Source: Nephromyces sp. MM_2019 (taxonomy: Eukaryota; Apicomplexa; Aconoidasida; Nephromycida). From it: a stretch of DNA of 12,834 nucleotides. Shown one piece after another: positions 1 through 9,526 of the stretch. A program made the position numbers and the translations under genes. The notes under the pieces are model-generated. The model saw only the letters and a list, made by a program, of their open reading frames with translations. It was not told the DNA's origin and ran no database searches. Every line of letters starts with the position of its first letter. The stretch's first letter is position 1. The DNA lies in NCBI GenBank assembly GCA_015657535.1, contig JADHZB010000478.1, positions 1-12,834 on the forward strand, in the 5' to 3' direction.

Positions 1-293
1 GGAGGGTGTAGAGAGTAGGGGATGGGTGACTCAATTTTTGAATATATATATTCACCTTGGGTATGTATATGATTTATGTTTGAACAGATATATATATGTC
101 TTGAGTGTGTGTATTAAATATCAATTTTATGTCTGTATAAATAAAATTAACAGTTGGTTTGATAATTTCTGTATGTACACATATATATATATATTTATAT
201 ATGTGTATGTTTATGTGATTTTATATATTTCCAATAAAGAAATTTTGAAAAACTATACTTGCACACCTTGTGTGTATATACACATTTGTATAG
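1..293 (+). other. Intronic or partly exonic sequence upstream of the first resolved dynamin exon
   Basis: The segment is AT-rich with TA and TG runs and looks mostly intronic. An in-frame TAG at 291-293 means the exon at 294 must begin exactly there, so the upstream exon must end in phase 0. One candidate is 240-273, whose last residues YLHTLC would join VLLYHI. That resembles the DRP1 stretch just before its conserved HI..LP motif, but it needs an intron of only 20 nt (274-293). The other phase-0 donor is at 26 (TGG then GTGACT), but its residues fit the family poorly. The question is left open. Confidence 0.4.
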
Positions 294-1202
294 GTTTTGT
301 TATATCATATAATCGACTCTATCCCTGATGTAAAATATCGGCTAACTAATTTTCTTTATAGTACAGAGCAAGAATTAGCAAGTAAATCATTTACACATAC
401 ATATCTCACAATCACTATAAATTGATTATTATACATTAATTTCTCTTTACCATAAATTTTGTATACACACACACTTTTGATAATTCTTATATATAAAACC
501 ATTCAAAATATTATCAATTATTACACCACAGCTTTAATCTCTACACATACAAGCATTTAATTCATCAAATTGTGTTTATATATATATATGTATATGTTTA
601 TATAAAAAGATTATGAGGAGCCTATAGCATCTGATGATAACCCTGGGGCATTATTATTAAATTTCTTTTCACGTTTTTCAAGACATTTTGAAGTACACAT
701 TTAACCCCATTTTTGTATTTTATAATCATTAAATAATAATTTTACTAAACACACACACCCTACACACACACACACACACCCTAAACACACACACACAAAA
801 ACACACACACACACACCCTAAACACACACACACAAAAACAAAAACACACACAAAAACACACATACACACAAAAACACACACACATACAAAAACACACACA
901 CACAAAAACACACATACACACAAAAACACACACACATACAAAAACACACACAAAAACACACACACACACACACCCTAAACACACACACGCAAACACACAC
1001 ACACACACACATTATACACACACATATATATGTAATTAGGATGCATTAGATGGAAAACTACCTTGCCAATCAACGGGCCAATTGACAGGTGGGGCGAGAA
1101 TAAATTTTATATTTCACGATTGGTACACCAAAATATTAAAAGATTTCAACCCACTCTCTGGGCTAACTGACCTTGAAATAAGGACAACTATAAGGTGGGT
1201 GG

Positions 1203-1241
<39 letters not shown>

Positions 1242-1584
1242 GTTGATTTTTTAAAGGGGGGACAGGGGAGTGGATGTGTGTGGGTATGTATCAGTATGAG
1301 GTTGAAATAAGTGGATGTGTGTATTTGTGGTTGCTGGGTATTTGTATTAGTGATTGTATATGTATATGTAAATGTGTGGGTGCTTGTTTGTATTGTCACA
1401 TGCCTTTATATTCATTGTGTATAAATACTATGTGTGTGTAAATATAAATATATATGCATATATAATACATATATATATATATATACGTATATTTTTGATC
1501 ATTTTATTCATAATTTTGTGTGTACTATGTATATAAGTATGCATATGTGTATATTTCATTTGATGTACATATGAATTGATATCA

Positions 1585-1616
<32 letters not shown>

Positions 1617-4600
1617 CAATATAATACACATTATTATGACACATATATTTTACACACAGAAATACTGCAGGGCCAAAGGCATCATTGTTCGTCCCAGACG
1701 CCGCATTTGAAATTTTGGTCAAACGCCAAATTCGACATCTAGAGTCACCCTCACTGAAATGTGTTGAACAAGTGTGTATATATATATATATATGTGTGTG
1801 TGTGAGCGTGTGTATATATATGTGTGTGCCTGCATGTGTTTATTTGTGTGTTTGGGTTTTTTTTATAATAGCCGTGTTTCATTTTATATATATGGATATA
1901 TATACCATTCCAAATATATACATGTGTATATCATTTTGTATATGTATGTATAAGTATTCCTATAAGATATATATATATGTGTATAAATTATCATTTAATA
2001 GGTATACTTAGAACTAAAAGATATTGTTGAAACGTGTGACCTACCTGAAATGAAACGTTATACAAATCTCCGTGACCATATACTTAAAGTTGTCCACGAT
2101 ATATTAGCACGTTTATTGGACCCTGCTAATAAAATGATTAGGAATTTAATTCAAGTATTCCATTCTACACACACACACATATATCATACACATCTTTATA
2201 TATACACACATCATACACACTAACGCACACACATATGTATACACACATACATATTCATATATACATACACACCAACACCCATACCCACACATACACATCT
2301 TTAATACTTGAATTCAGATGCAAACAGCCTATATCAATACAAATCATCCTGATTTTATGCATAATGTAGTAAAATTACTTCATTTACCAGATAATGAACC
2401 AACTTTATCTCCACACACATCATCTTCATCAAATTTAAACATTTCACCACTCCAAGAAAATAATATACCTAATTTACTTGTTAACCAATTTCGTTCAAAA
2501 ATGACAAATGAACCAACAAATAAGTGTAAACAATTAAAACCTATTGAAAATAATTCTAATGGAACTACACACAAAATTTTACCCCTTAATAATTCACTCA
2601 CAGAAATGGTAATGAAGTTTATCAAACACACACACATATTTAAATATATATATATATATATATACATTGTGAGAGAGAGTGTTCAATTATTCATTATATC
2701 TATATATTTATATATATATACTATTTTGTGTGTGTGTGTGTGTGTATGTTTATATGAATATATGTACAATTGTGCATGTGTGTATATAGCAATTGTATGT
2801 GTGTGTGTATGTGTTTATGTATACATTTATTATTGTGCGTGTGTGTAAATGTTCATGATTTTATCTTCGTATATGTGTATTATGGTGTGTATGTATTGAT
2901 CTTCTTTACACTCTCCGTTTGTATTTGACTATGTATGTTTTTATTTTAATACACACACAGAATGCAAATAATGCTAATAGTGGTATTTTTAGCTATTTCT
3001 TAAAAGGTAAATCAAATAAGGAGGAATTCTTTGATCAGAAACCTCACACACACAGCCAATTTGATAGCCAAACAAATAGCCCTAACAAAGAAAATCGACA
3101 CATATCTCAATCAGGTAGTATTCTGTGTGTGTGTATAAATGCAAACTATTTAAGGTTACTTTGTGTATTAGTTTTCATGTATGCACACATAGCTATCCCA
3201 TTCAAACATGTATATATATGTTTTATGTGCTGTGTGTGTGTGTGGGTGGGTATGTATAAGACTTTGTTTCTGTGTTGTGCTTAGGTATATAAACTTATTA
3301 ATAAGCTTGATAACCTAATATTGATACAGCCCAAGCCATTTACACATCTAATTTATTTTTATTTTATTATATATATTTAATTTATTGAACTGTATTATTT
3401 CTTGTGTGTATATATATAACAGAACTTGGTGTACTATATAACTCCTTAAAGATAGAAGAAATTATGGTACAATTTGCTGATACTTTTATGTGTTTATACA
3501 AACACTGTTAAAATCACTTTTAGAAATGATAACACACCCACTCTGTATTTATTCTATTCAGCTCTTGACTTTTACAAACACATACATAATACTTATAAGC
3601 AATGAATACACATACACACACATATTTATATCTATATACAACATACACATATAAATTTCTATGTGTGTATAATATATATAGTCCTATGATACACCTAACA
3701 TAAGGTTACCTAGTATACCAAGCCGAATCGTACCCAATGAACCACCTAGTGAAAGAGAAGCACTTGAATCAAGACTTATTAAATCATTAATACACACATA
3801 TTTCTGCATTGTTAGGTTAGTTTCTCTCCATATATATATAGCATAAATATACATACACACACACATGCATACACATATATACATACAAACTTAGATACAC
3901 ACACATACATCTATACACACACATATATAGATATATACAAACGTATATATATATATATATACATATACCACCTGTGTGTATATAAACATCTTGCATGTGT
4001 GTAACTATAGAAAATAAAAAGATGTGTTTAATATGTTCCCTATTATTATATTTGGGAAACAAATCAACTTATTACACATACACATTTTATATATTTGTTT
4101 TAATGTGTAGACAAAGTGTAGCAGACAGTGTACCTAAGGCTATTATGTTATTTATGGTAAATAGTGCAAAAGAAATTATACCTAGACAACTTGTAGCTAC
4201 ACTCTATAAAGATGGTAAACACTATATATAGTGTTGATAGATTATGTGTGTGTGTGTGTGGGTATGTATAATTTGTTTCTTGATTGAAGGTTGTATTGTT
4301 ATATTTTTATGTTTGCGTGTGTGTTGCTGTGTGTGCGTATGTTGGTGGTTGAGTGTGTTGGGGTGTGTGTGTTTTAATGTGTGTGTGTATTGTGTGGGTC
4401 ATGTGTCAATTGCACTACATCTTAGACCTCCCCCTATATTATAAATTAATATTTAAGTAAATTATATAAATAATGTGCTTGTGTGTGTGTATGTGCTACA
4501 TTTTAGACTTATTTTCGGAATTGTTAGAAGAAAGTGAAACAATTATTAAAAAACGAGCTGAACTTAAAAACTTACAGAGGTAGATACTATATTATTTCAA

Positions 4601-4729
4601 CATATATATATATATTTTTATTTGCTTGTTTGTGTGTATGAATTATATTACAGCAAATTACGTAAAGCTTTAGAGATATTGAATGCAATACCAGAATATT
4701 ATTTGGAAGGAAAATATCATAAGCATTAA
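294..4729 (+). CDS. Dynamin-related protein (DRP), 3' part: middle/stalk domain plus GED; 5' end outside window
   Basis: Twelve exons join in one frame (1467 nt, 488 residues plus TAA): 294-381, 610-692, 1040-1194, 1660-1771, 2002-2154, 2318-2608, 2961-3114, 3423-3466, 3682-3815, 4111-4214, 4507-4579, 4654-4729. All introns are GT-AG and every phase matches. Residues 1-210 are a dynamin middle/stalk domain, with [31 protein letters not shown] and [10 protein letters not shown]. Residues 211-370 are a polar, Asn/Ser-rich insert. Residues 381-475 are the GTPase effector domain, with [18 protein letters not shown]. There is no PH or proline-rich domain, as in DRP1-type proteins. Known for the family: these self-assembling GTPases constrict membranes; apicomplexan members act in apicoplast or mitochondrial division and in secretory-organelle biogenesis. 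Which paralogue this is cannot be told from this part. The G domain (roughly 300 residues) should lie to the left. Exon 8 (44 nt) is the least certain. Family call is near certain; exon borders are good. Confidence 0.93.
744..1022. repeat. CA-rich array with A5 spacers and CCCTAAA words, in dynamin intron 2
   Basis: About 280 nt on the + strand are almost only A and C: CA runs of varied length punctuated by AAAAA, CATACA and three CCCTAAA heptamers (779-785, 816-822, 973-979). A longer unit of roughly 50 nt recurs with a 52-nt shift (near 851 and 903). The array fills most of intron 693-1039. Long Cys/Val-rich open frames on the opposite strand are a by-product of the repeat. Confidence 0.9.
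1206..1241. repeat. (TG)n microsatellite at the start of dynamin intron 3
   Basis: About 16 uninterrupted TG units begin just after the donor site (AG then GTGGGTGGGTG at 1195). This run is complementary to the CA array of the previous intron, on the other side of exon 3. Confidence 0.93.
1467..1617. repeat. TA-rich microsatellites in dynamin intron 3
   Basis: Alternating TA runs lie near 1470-1486 and at 1589-1616, the latter with 14 AT units. They are self-complementary. They precede the acceptor TACACACAG at 1651-1659. Confidence 0.85.
1772..1855. repeat. TG/TA compound microsatellite at the donor of dynamin intron 4
   Basis: The donor GTGTGTATATAT at 1772 is itself the first units of a mixed TG/TA repeat running to about 1855. 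Length changes here directly abut the splice site. Confidence 0.85.
2163..2302. repeat. CA/CATA-rich tract filling dynamin intron 5
   Basis: The 163-nt intron 2155-2317 is mostly ACACAC, CATACA and TATATA words on the + strand, ending before the acceptor AATTCAG. It is CA-type, while the flanking introns 4 and 6 are TG-type. Confidence 0.85.
2645..2850. repeat. TA then TG microsatellites in dynamin intron 6
   Basis: A run of ten TA units (2645-2664) is followed by a TG run at about 2727-2745 and further TG/TATG tracts to about 2850, all inside intron 2609-2960. The acceptor is again a CA repeat, ACACACACAG at 2951-2960. Confidence 0.85.
3840..3985. repeat. CA/TA compound repeat in dynamin intron 9
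   Basis: ATACACACACA, CATATA and a TA run (about 3944-3962) occupy most of intron 3816-4110. Open frames through this tract on either strand are repeat translations. Confidence 0.8.
4243..4400. repeat. TG-rich tract in dynamin intron 10
   Basis: A TG run at 4244-4260 is followed by many TGTGTG/TGTGC words to about 4400, within intron 4215-4506. The Cys/Val-rich open frame here is not a gene. Confidence 0.82.
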
Positions 4730-4744
4730 TAATCACTATTGTGT

Positions 4745-4750
4745 AATAAA
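4745..4750 (+). promoter_or_regulatory. Possible poly(A) signal AATAAA for the dynamin gene
   Basis: A canonical AATAAA lies 15 nt after the TAA stop codon. In DNA this AT-rich the hexamer is common by chance, so its position is the only support. Confidence 0.35.
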
Positions 4751-4969
4751 GTTTCAAATATTTGGTTAAAATATATCACACACATAATTTTAAGCAGACC
4801 ATCACATATACGCACACTATAAACCCCATACGTTAAAAATTTTAGTAGCACACAGATATATGAACAGTTACACACACCATACTACAAAAATGTGCGCGCA
4901 CACACAGATACCACTAATCTTAACACAGAGATATAATATATATATTTAATATTTCGAATGGACCTCAGC

Positions 4970-4993
4970 TTTTGATATTAACTGATATCAAAA
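4970..4993. repeat. Perfect 9-bp inverted repeat (hairpin), followed by a T-run
   Basis: TTTTGATAT and ATATCAAAA flank the six-base loop TAACTG; CATTTTTTATG follows on the + strand. In RNA this would be a weak AU-rich hairpin. It sits between two convergent genes, so a role in 3'-end formation is conceivable but unproven. Confidence 0.5.
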
Positions 4994-5195
4994 CATTTTT
5001 TATGACACATACACACAGCTTTTTTTTCAAAAAAATTTATTAATTTGTAATATTATAAATGAATTGTAAAACAATACTTACACATTAAATATATATAGAA
5101 ATTATAATGTATGTGAAGAGTAGAGTTCAATTTATATTTTTTAACTAGATATTAATCTTCAGGAAAACTTTAATTAATATAAAAAACCAAACACA

Positions 5196-5210
5196 CAACA
5201 ACAACAACAA
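5196..5210. repeat. (CAA)5 trinucleotide repeat
   Basis: Five perfect CAA units lie in the convergent spacer. It is the only clear trinucleotide run seen in non-coding DNA of this window. Confidence 0.85.
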
Positions 5211-5460
5211 AATTTTGTTTACCAATTTGAAATATAAATATATATTATCTATACCAACTACTCACTTATTATATATATATAACTTATATCAATACAAACC
5301 CCATAAGAACTAATACTAAATGGAATATATATATATATATATAAAATATTCTATAAATTAGGACACGTGCAGAAGTATATATGTACTAAAAAACCTCCCT
5401 CAGCCACATATATTCACACAACACCTATCCACATAAACACACAAATTATTCTTTCTATTA

Positions 5461-6876
5461 TTAATTATAATAACCTTCAGCCATAATTACATTGGGTTGA
5501 TTAAATTTACAATTATCTGAATTAATAATTAAATTTTTTTGTAGTAAATTTTTCTGTGTATGATTAAATTTTTTCTTTGTTTTATCGCCATTGCCAAATA
5601 CCCTTAATCTTGGACATCTAAATTTTGAATTCAATTTTGTTATTTTTGTTTTATTACCAACATCACTCGTTTTCTCCCATTCTTCCATATATTTATTTAG
5701 GTGTAACTCATTTTTTTGTGAGACAGATAGACCTACTTGTGAGTCTGGATCATATGTTTTTGTATTATTTATGGGCATGTGTGTATATAAGTTACCATTA
5801 TTATTACACACTCCATTTTTATGTGCTGTTTGTTCGAGATTAGTAGTAGATGACGATCCATCTAAATAATTACGAAATGGCCATTTCCTATATAAGATTT
5901 CTCTATAAGTAAGCCCTAAACCAACATCTTGTGTGTGTGGATGAACTAACATCTTTAATAATTCTAAACGTACTATTGGTATACCTTCTTGCATTGTTTG
6001 CAATTCTTCATTTGATATTATTTCCCTTGTTGAAGCTAAGTAGAATGGTCCACATAATGGAGAGACAAATCCTTCAGTTTGTACACCAATTTCATAATAT
6101 GTCTTAGATGTTGATGATATGTGTAAGCAGGGTGAATCTGATTCAGTGTTTAGATCTATGTGTGTATAACTTGATTGCTGTATTGATTGTTTATAATCTT
6201 GAATGTGTAGATGTTGTTGTGTAGATTGTATATGATTTTTAAAATGTGTATTGTAACCTGGATTTGTTGTTAGATAACTGGTATTTGTATCATTTTCGGT
6301 TGAGTTTATGTAATGCGTGTTATCTGGTGTTGAATGTGTATTATTTAAGTTTATATGTGTAAAATTTCTATTATCTGAACTTATGTTTTTGTAATTTGTA
6401 TTATCCGAATTTATATTTTTGTGATGATTATTATCTGGTATGGATTGTGTGCAACGTGTATCATTATAATACTCATAATCATTTAACTGTGTATTATTTT
6501 CAGGTGTAAATATTTTCAATCCATTTGAAATACAATCTAAACAACTTGAATTTATGTCAGAAATTTCAAATTGTTTGTTTTTGGTTACTTCATTAGAATT
6601 TCCCCAAAAGTTTGAAATTTCTTCATTATCTAATAAATGTGTACCCTTGTCACAATTTGTAGTTTCTTCAAATGGATATGTATCTGGATGATATATTAAA
6701 TTATTCCACCTCGCATCATAATTGTTTTTTGTATTTGCTGATAAGTCATAAAACTCCTGTTCAAATGTTTTCATACTTTCTTCATCTGATATAGCATTAG
6801 TATTATCATCAGTAAATTTAATGTGTGTATCTTGAAATATATAAGAATTTGATTTTGGTAAGAAACCAAAATTCAT
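5461..6876 (-). CDS. Uncharacterised Asn/Thr-rich protein, 471 residues, single exon
   Basis: A single 471-codon frame runs from ATG at 6876 to TAA at 5461 with no intron. That is long for such AT-rich DNA, and the reading frame contrasts with the flanking sequence. I do not recognise the family. Residues 1-120 are acidic and polar. Residues 125-240 are Asn/Thr/His-rich low complexity with a 10-residue repeat (148-193). Residues 258-340 look like a folded, possibly conserved segment: GVQTEGFVSPLCGPFYLAST, then an amphipathic leucine-rich stretch and a TYREILYRKWPFRNYL motif. Residues 405-450 are strongly basic (Lys-rich) and could bind nucleic acid or act as a nuclear signal (inference only). 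No signal peptide or membrane segment is visible. It converges with the dynamin gene and diverges from the ABC gene across 3.2 kb. It is probably a real gene; its function is unknown. Confidence 0.82.
   Translation of the reverse strand: MNFGFLPKSNSYIFQDTHIKFTDDNTNAISDEESMKTFEQEFYDLSANTKNNYDARWNNLIYHPDTYPFEETTNCDKGTHLLDNEEISNFWGNSNEVTKNKQFEISDINSSCLDCISNGLKIFTPENNTQLNDYEYYNDTRCTQSIPDNNHHKNINSDNTNYKNISSDNRNFTHINLNNTHSTPDNTHYINSTENDTNTSYLTTNPGYNTHFKNHIQSTQQHLHIQDYKQSIQQSSYTHIDLNTESDSPCLHISSTSKTYYEIGVQTEGFVSPLCGPFYLASTREIISNEELQTMQEGIPIVRLELLKMLVHPHTQDVGLGLTYREILYRKWPFRNYLDGSSSTTNLEQTAHKNGVCNNNGNLYTHMPINNTKTYDPDSQVGLSVSQKNELHLNKYMEEWEKTSDVGNKTKITKLNSKFRCPRLRVFGNGDKTKKKFNHTQKNLLQKNLIINSDNCKFNQPNVIMAEGYYN
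6298..6435 (-). repeat. In-frame 30-bp (10-residue) tandem repeat in the 471-residue protein
   Basis: Three exact-length units start with Asp-Asn and read DNNHHKNINS, DNTNYKNISS and DNRNFTHINL (residues 148-177). Two shorter degenerate units follow to residue 193. On the + strand the period shows as TTATCTG or TTATCCG recurring about every 30 nt. It encodes a flexible, polar, probably exposed loop. Confidence 0.8.
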
Positions 6877-8672
6877 ATTGGCATATAATAATTATATATA
6901 ATTTAACTCTAATGTGTATAAATTTCACTATATAAATTATTATGTTTAAATTAGCTCAGTCTGGAATTAATATATGTTTCTAAATTATTTTAGTTATATA
7001 ACTTTTTTATATGTAAATTAATTTACTTATATAAATTAAGTTACCTATATACAATTCTATGTTTGAATTAGTTTTTTTATGCACAATTTTATGCGAAAAT
7101 TATTTTTATGGAAGTTCTCAGTTCATATATACCGATAATATTTTTACTAGTTCATAGGTGTGTAAATTTAGATGTTTATTCTGTGAGTTCATATAATAAT
7201 ATCTATTTACATTATTTTGTAAATGCATAGTAAGTTTATGTGTAAATTCTTATATACGTCGAAATGTCTATTTAATATATTCCGCAATATGTGTATATTA
7301 TAGGTTTATATGTTATATGTGTGTTTATAATATTTCTGTAAATGCATATACATTTGAATCGATAGAAATTCATACATAAGATATTATATATATATTAGAT
7401 ATAAAATAAATTAGGATTAGAAGACTCTAATTTATAAAAAAAAAAGACAATACAACTAAACGAGGTCAAAGATATACAGTTTTAATCGATGTTGGAAGAT
7501 ATACTTATAAAATAGCAACATGTATAAATAACGAAAAATGTGCACTTCATAGAAGCATTTTAATTTGCATTTATTTCCTCAATAAAAAGTATAAATGTCA
7601 GTTAAAAATTATACATAAGTGACTATAAATATCGAAACATCTTTTGAGAAATTTAATCAACAATTAAAGACAGTGGTTAATTTTAAAATAAACTTGTTAT
7701 TCAATTGCACACAATTACTTAATTTATAGATCTTAAAATAAAATTAACTTATCATTATAATTATCATAAATATATATACATTTATACATAGTTTGATAAA
7801 AAAAAAGATTGGTATCCAATTACAAAGTATTAGTATAAACATGTTAGCTTTCGTTTAATACAAAGTTCCACCTACATTTTTAATAAACTTATTTGTATAC
7901 CCTATTTCTATAAAAATTTATTAAATTTATATAACTTTTACACCTCTCAAGGTTTTGTTGTTAATTCTGATACACATATATTTACACATTCATATAATTT
8001 TGAAAAATTATATGATAATGAATGAGACAGGAAATTCAGAGAAATACGAACTAAAACTAAAAATTTTCCCAACTTTCCATATCATCAATAAATATATTTT
8101 ATCTCTTTTACTTATAATTATATAAAAAAAAAATAATTTAGATAATGATTGTTTTCATTTAACTTATAATTTTAATTTATTAAAGTTGATTATAGATCGA
8201 TTAAAATACTATGCTGTTTCTAAGCTTATAAGTATTCTCACAGGTTTATATCATTACAATCAAAAATATTGTTGACATGTATATGTTGAGGAGTAACTGC
8301 ATTTAAAACAATTGTAATTTATAAACGTATATATTCACTACAAGCTGATTTAAAAACTTGTAAAGTTTATAAACACCAAATTTACTAACCAATATAAAAA
8401 TTTTACATTGCTTGCGCATATTTATTAACTTGTAACACAATATATATTACACAAGCAGTTATATATGTATACATCATATATTATACATATACAACTGTCG
8501 TGTTTTAAAAAGCTTATTTTCTCAAATTATGTATTTAATTATAATGTGAAATATTTCATATAAAGGTGATTCAAATGTGAGAAATTATTTCTTTTCAAAA
8601 TATAGAAAGAAACTAACTCCTTGGTTGTCAAATAAAAATAAATTATTACAAGAATAAAAAATTTCATATAGA

Positions 8673-8832
8673 TACGAAATTATAATTAAGTAATTGAAAA
8701 CAGTCCTTTAAAATTATTGAGCTTTTCATTTGATTTTAACAAACTTATGTTTAAAATTATCTATTTATTTTCATTTAAAAAATAGTAGCTTTTATTATGG
8801 TACAAAAAATTATAATTAATTAATGGAAACTG
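8673..8832. repeat. Pair of similar about-31-nt direct repeats
   Basis: 8673-8703 and 8801-8832 share most positions around the common core AAATTATAATTAA, followed by TAATTGAAAACAG in the first copy and TTAATGGAAACTG in the second. They are 128 nt apart; the flanks do not obviously match. In such AT-rich DNA part of this may be chance. Confidence 0.4.
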
Positions 8833-9207
8833 GTTATTACTTCTATTCAGAAGTCATAAAATTTTGATCTAAATAAACTATTTTAACAATTGCTTTTGAA
8901 ATATTTGTTATAATTGTAATGAGGTATTCTAAACTTTATTGAATTTTAGAAACGTAATCAGTTAAAGTTATTCCAATTTCAACAAAACATTCAGAGAATT
9001 TAAATTCTGAACAAGTAATTAATTAATTTAAACGCTTTTATCTGTTGTGTTTTGAAATTTTTATATGTCAAATTAAAGTTATATATAAAGATGTATAAAC
9101 CAACATAAAAATACGCAACTATCTGTTAAATTGAATAAACAAACATATATAAAAAAATATATATAAACGTACAAAATTACAGGCATATCTTAAATTTACA
9201 CAACAAA

Positions 9208-9526
9208 ATGTTAATCATACAAATAGATACAAATAAACATAGTAACTTGCAAGTATATATAAACATACAGATAATTAAGCCTAATTTAGTTGAAAAGGTA
9301 AGTTTGAGTAAAAATTGTTATGTTTTATAATATGAAAGCAATTTCCATGTATTTTTACAACTTCATTTCACCCTTTTTTTTTATCTTTTTACAAAATTTA
9401 TGTATTTACTTTTTTTTTTACTTTTATATTTTTATTTTTTCTCGAGCGTGTATACATATATACAGGTAGTTAAATAATGATCCTATTCATTCTCTAGCAT
9501 CACAATACACGATCGACAATAAATAA
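9208..9526 (+). other. Possible two-exon small ORF (48 codons) or spliced 5' UTR of the ABC gene
   Basis: ATG at 9208 opens 30 codons ending in GAA AAG, then GTAAGT at 9298, the strongest donor consensus in the spacer. A pyrimidine-rich stretch with T-runs at about 9371-9440 follows, then acceptors at 9465 (ACAG) and 9469 (GTAG). Splicing to 9470 keeps the frame for 18 more codons (LNNDPIHSLASQYTIDNK) to a TAA. No similarity is recognised. It could equally be a non-coding leader exon of the ABC transporter, or chance. Confidence 0.2.

Larger units (their letters stand above)
4751..5460. other. Convergent intergenic region between the dynamin gene and the 471-residue gene
   Basis: No gene is seen. 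The stretch is AT-rich and must hold both 3' UTRs. It contains short CA words, a hairpin at 4970-4993, a T8-C-A7 inverted run near 5022-5037, five CAA units at 5196-5210 and a TA run near 5325-5342. No frame of useful length shows coding character. Confidence 0.7.

Noticed and set aside
26..328. A 100-codon plus-strand frame at the left edge
   Set aside because: Tyr/Ile/Val-rich composition from TA/TG repeats; its 3' end overlaps the dynamin exon 294-381 in a different frame.
729..1021. Three overlapping minus-strand Cys/Val/Phe-rich open frames
   Set aside because: They are translations of the CA array in intron 2; all frames of such a repeat stay open and have no protein-like composition.
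1163..1631. Minus-strand Thr/His-rich and Tyr/Ile-rich open frames
   Set aside because: They read through the TG and TA repeats of dynamin intron 3, antisense to well-supported exon 3 at one end.
2380..2667. 95-codon minus-strand frame
   Set aside because: Shadow of dynamin exon 6, whose frame continues stalk homology at its start and has matching phases.
5591..5869. Two plus-strand frames of 72-92 codons
   Set aside because: Antisense shadows of the 471-codon minus-strand gene.
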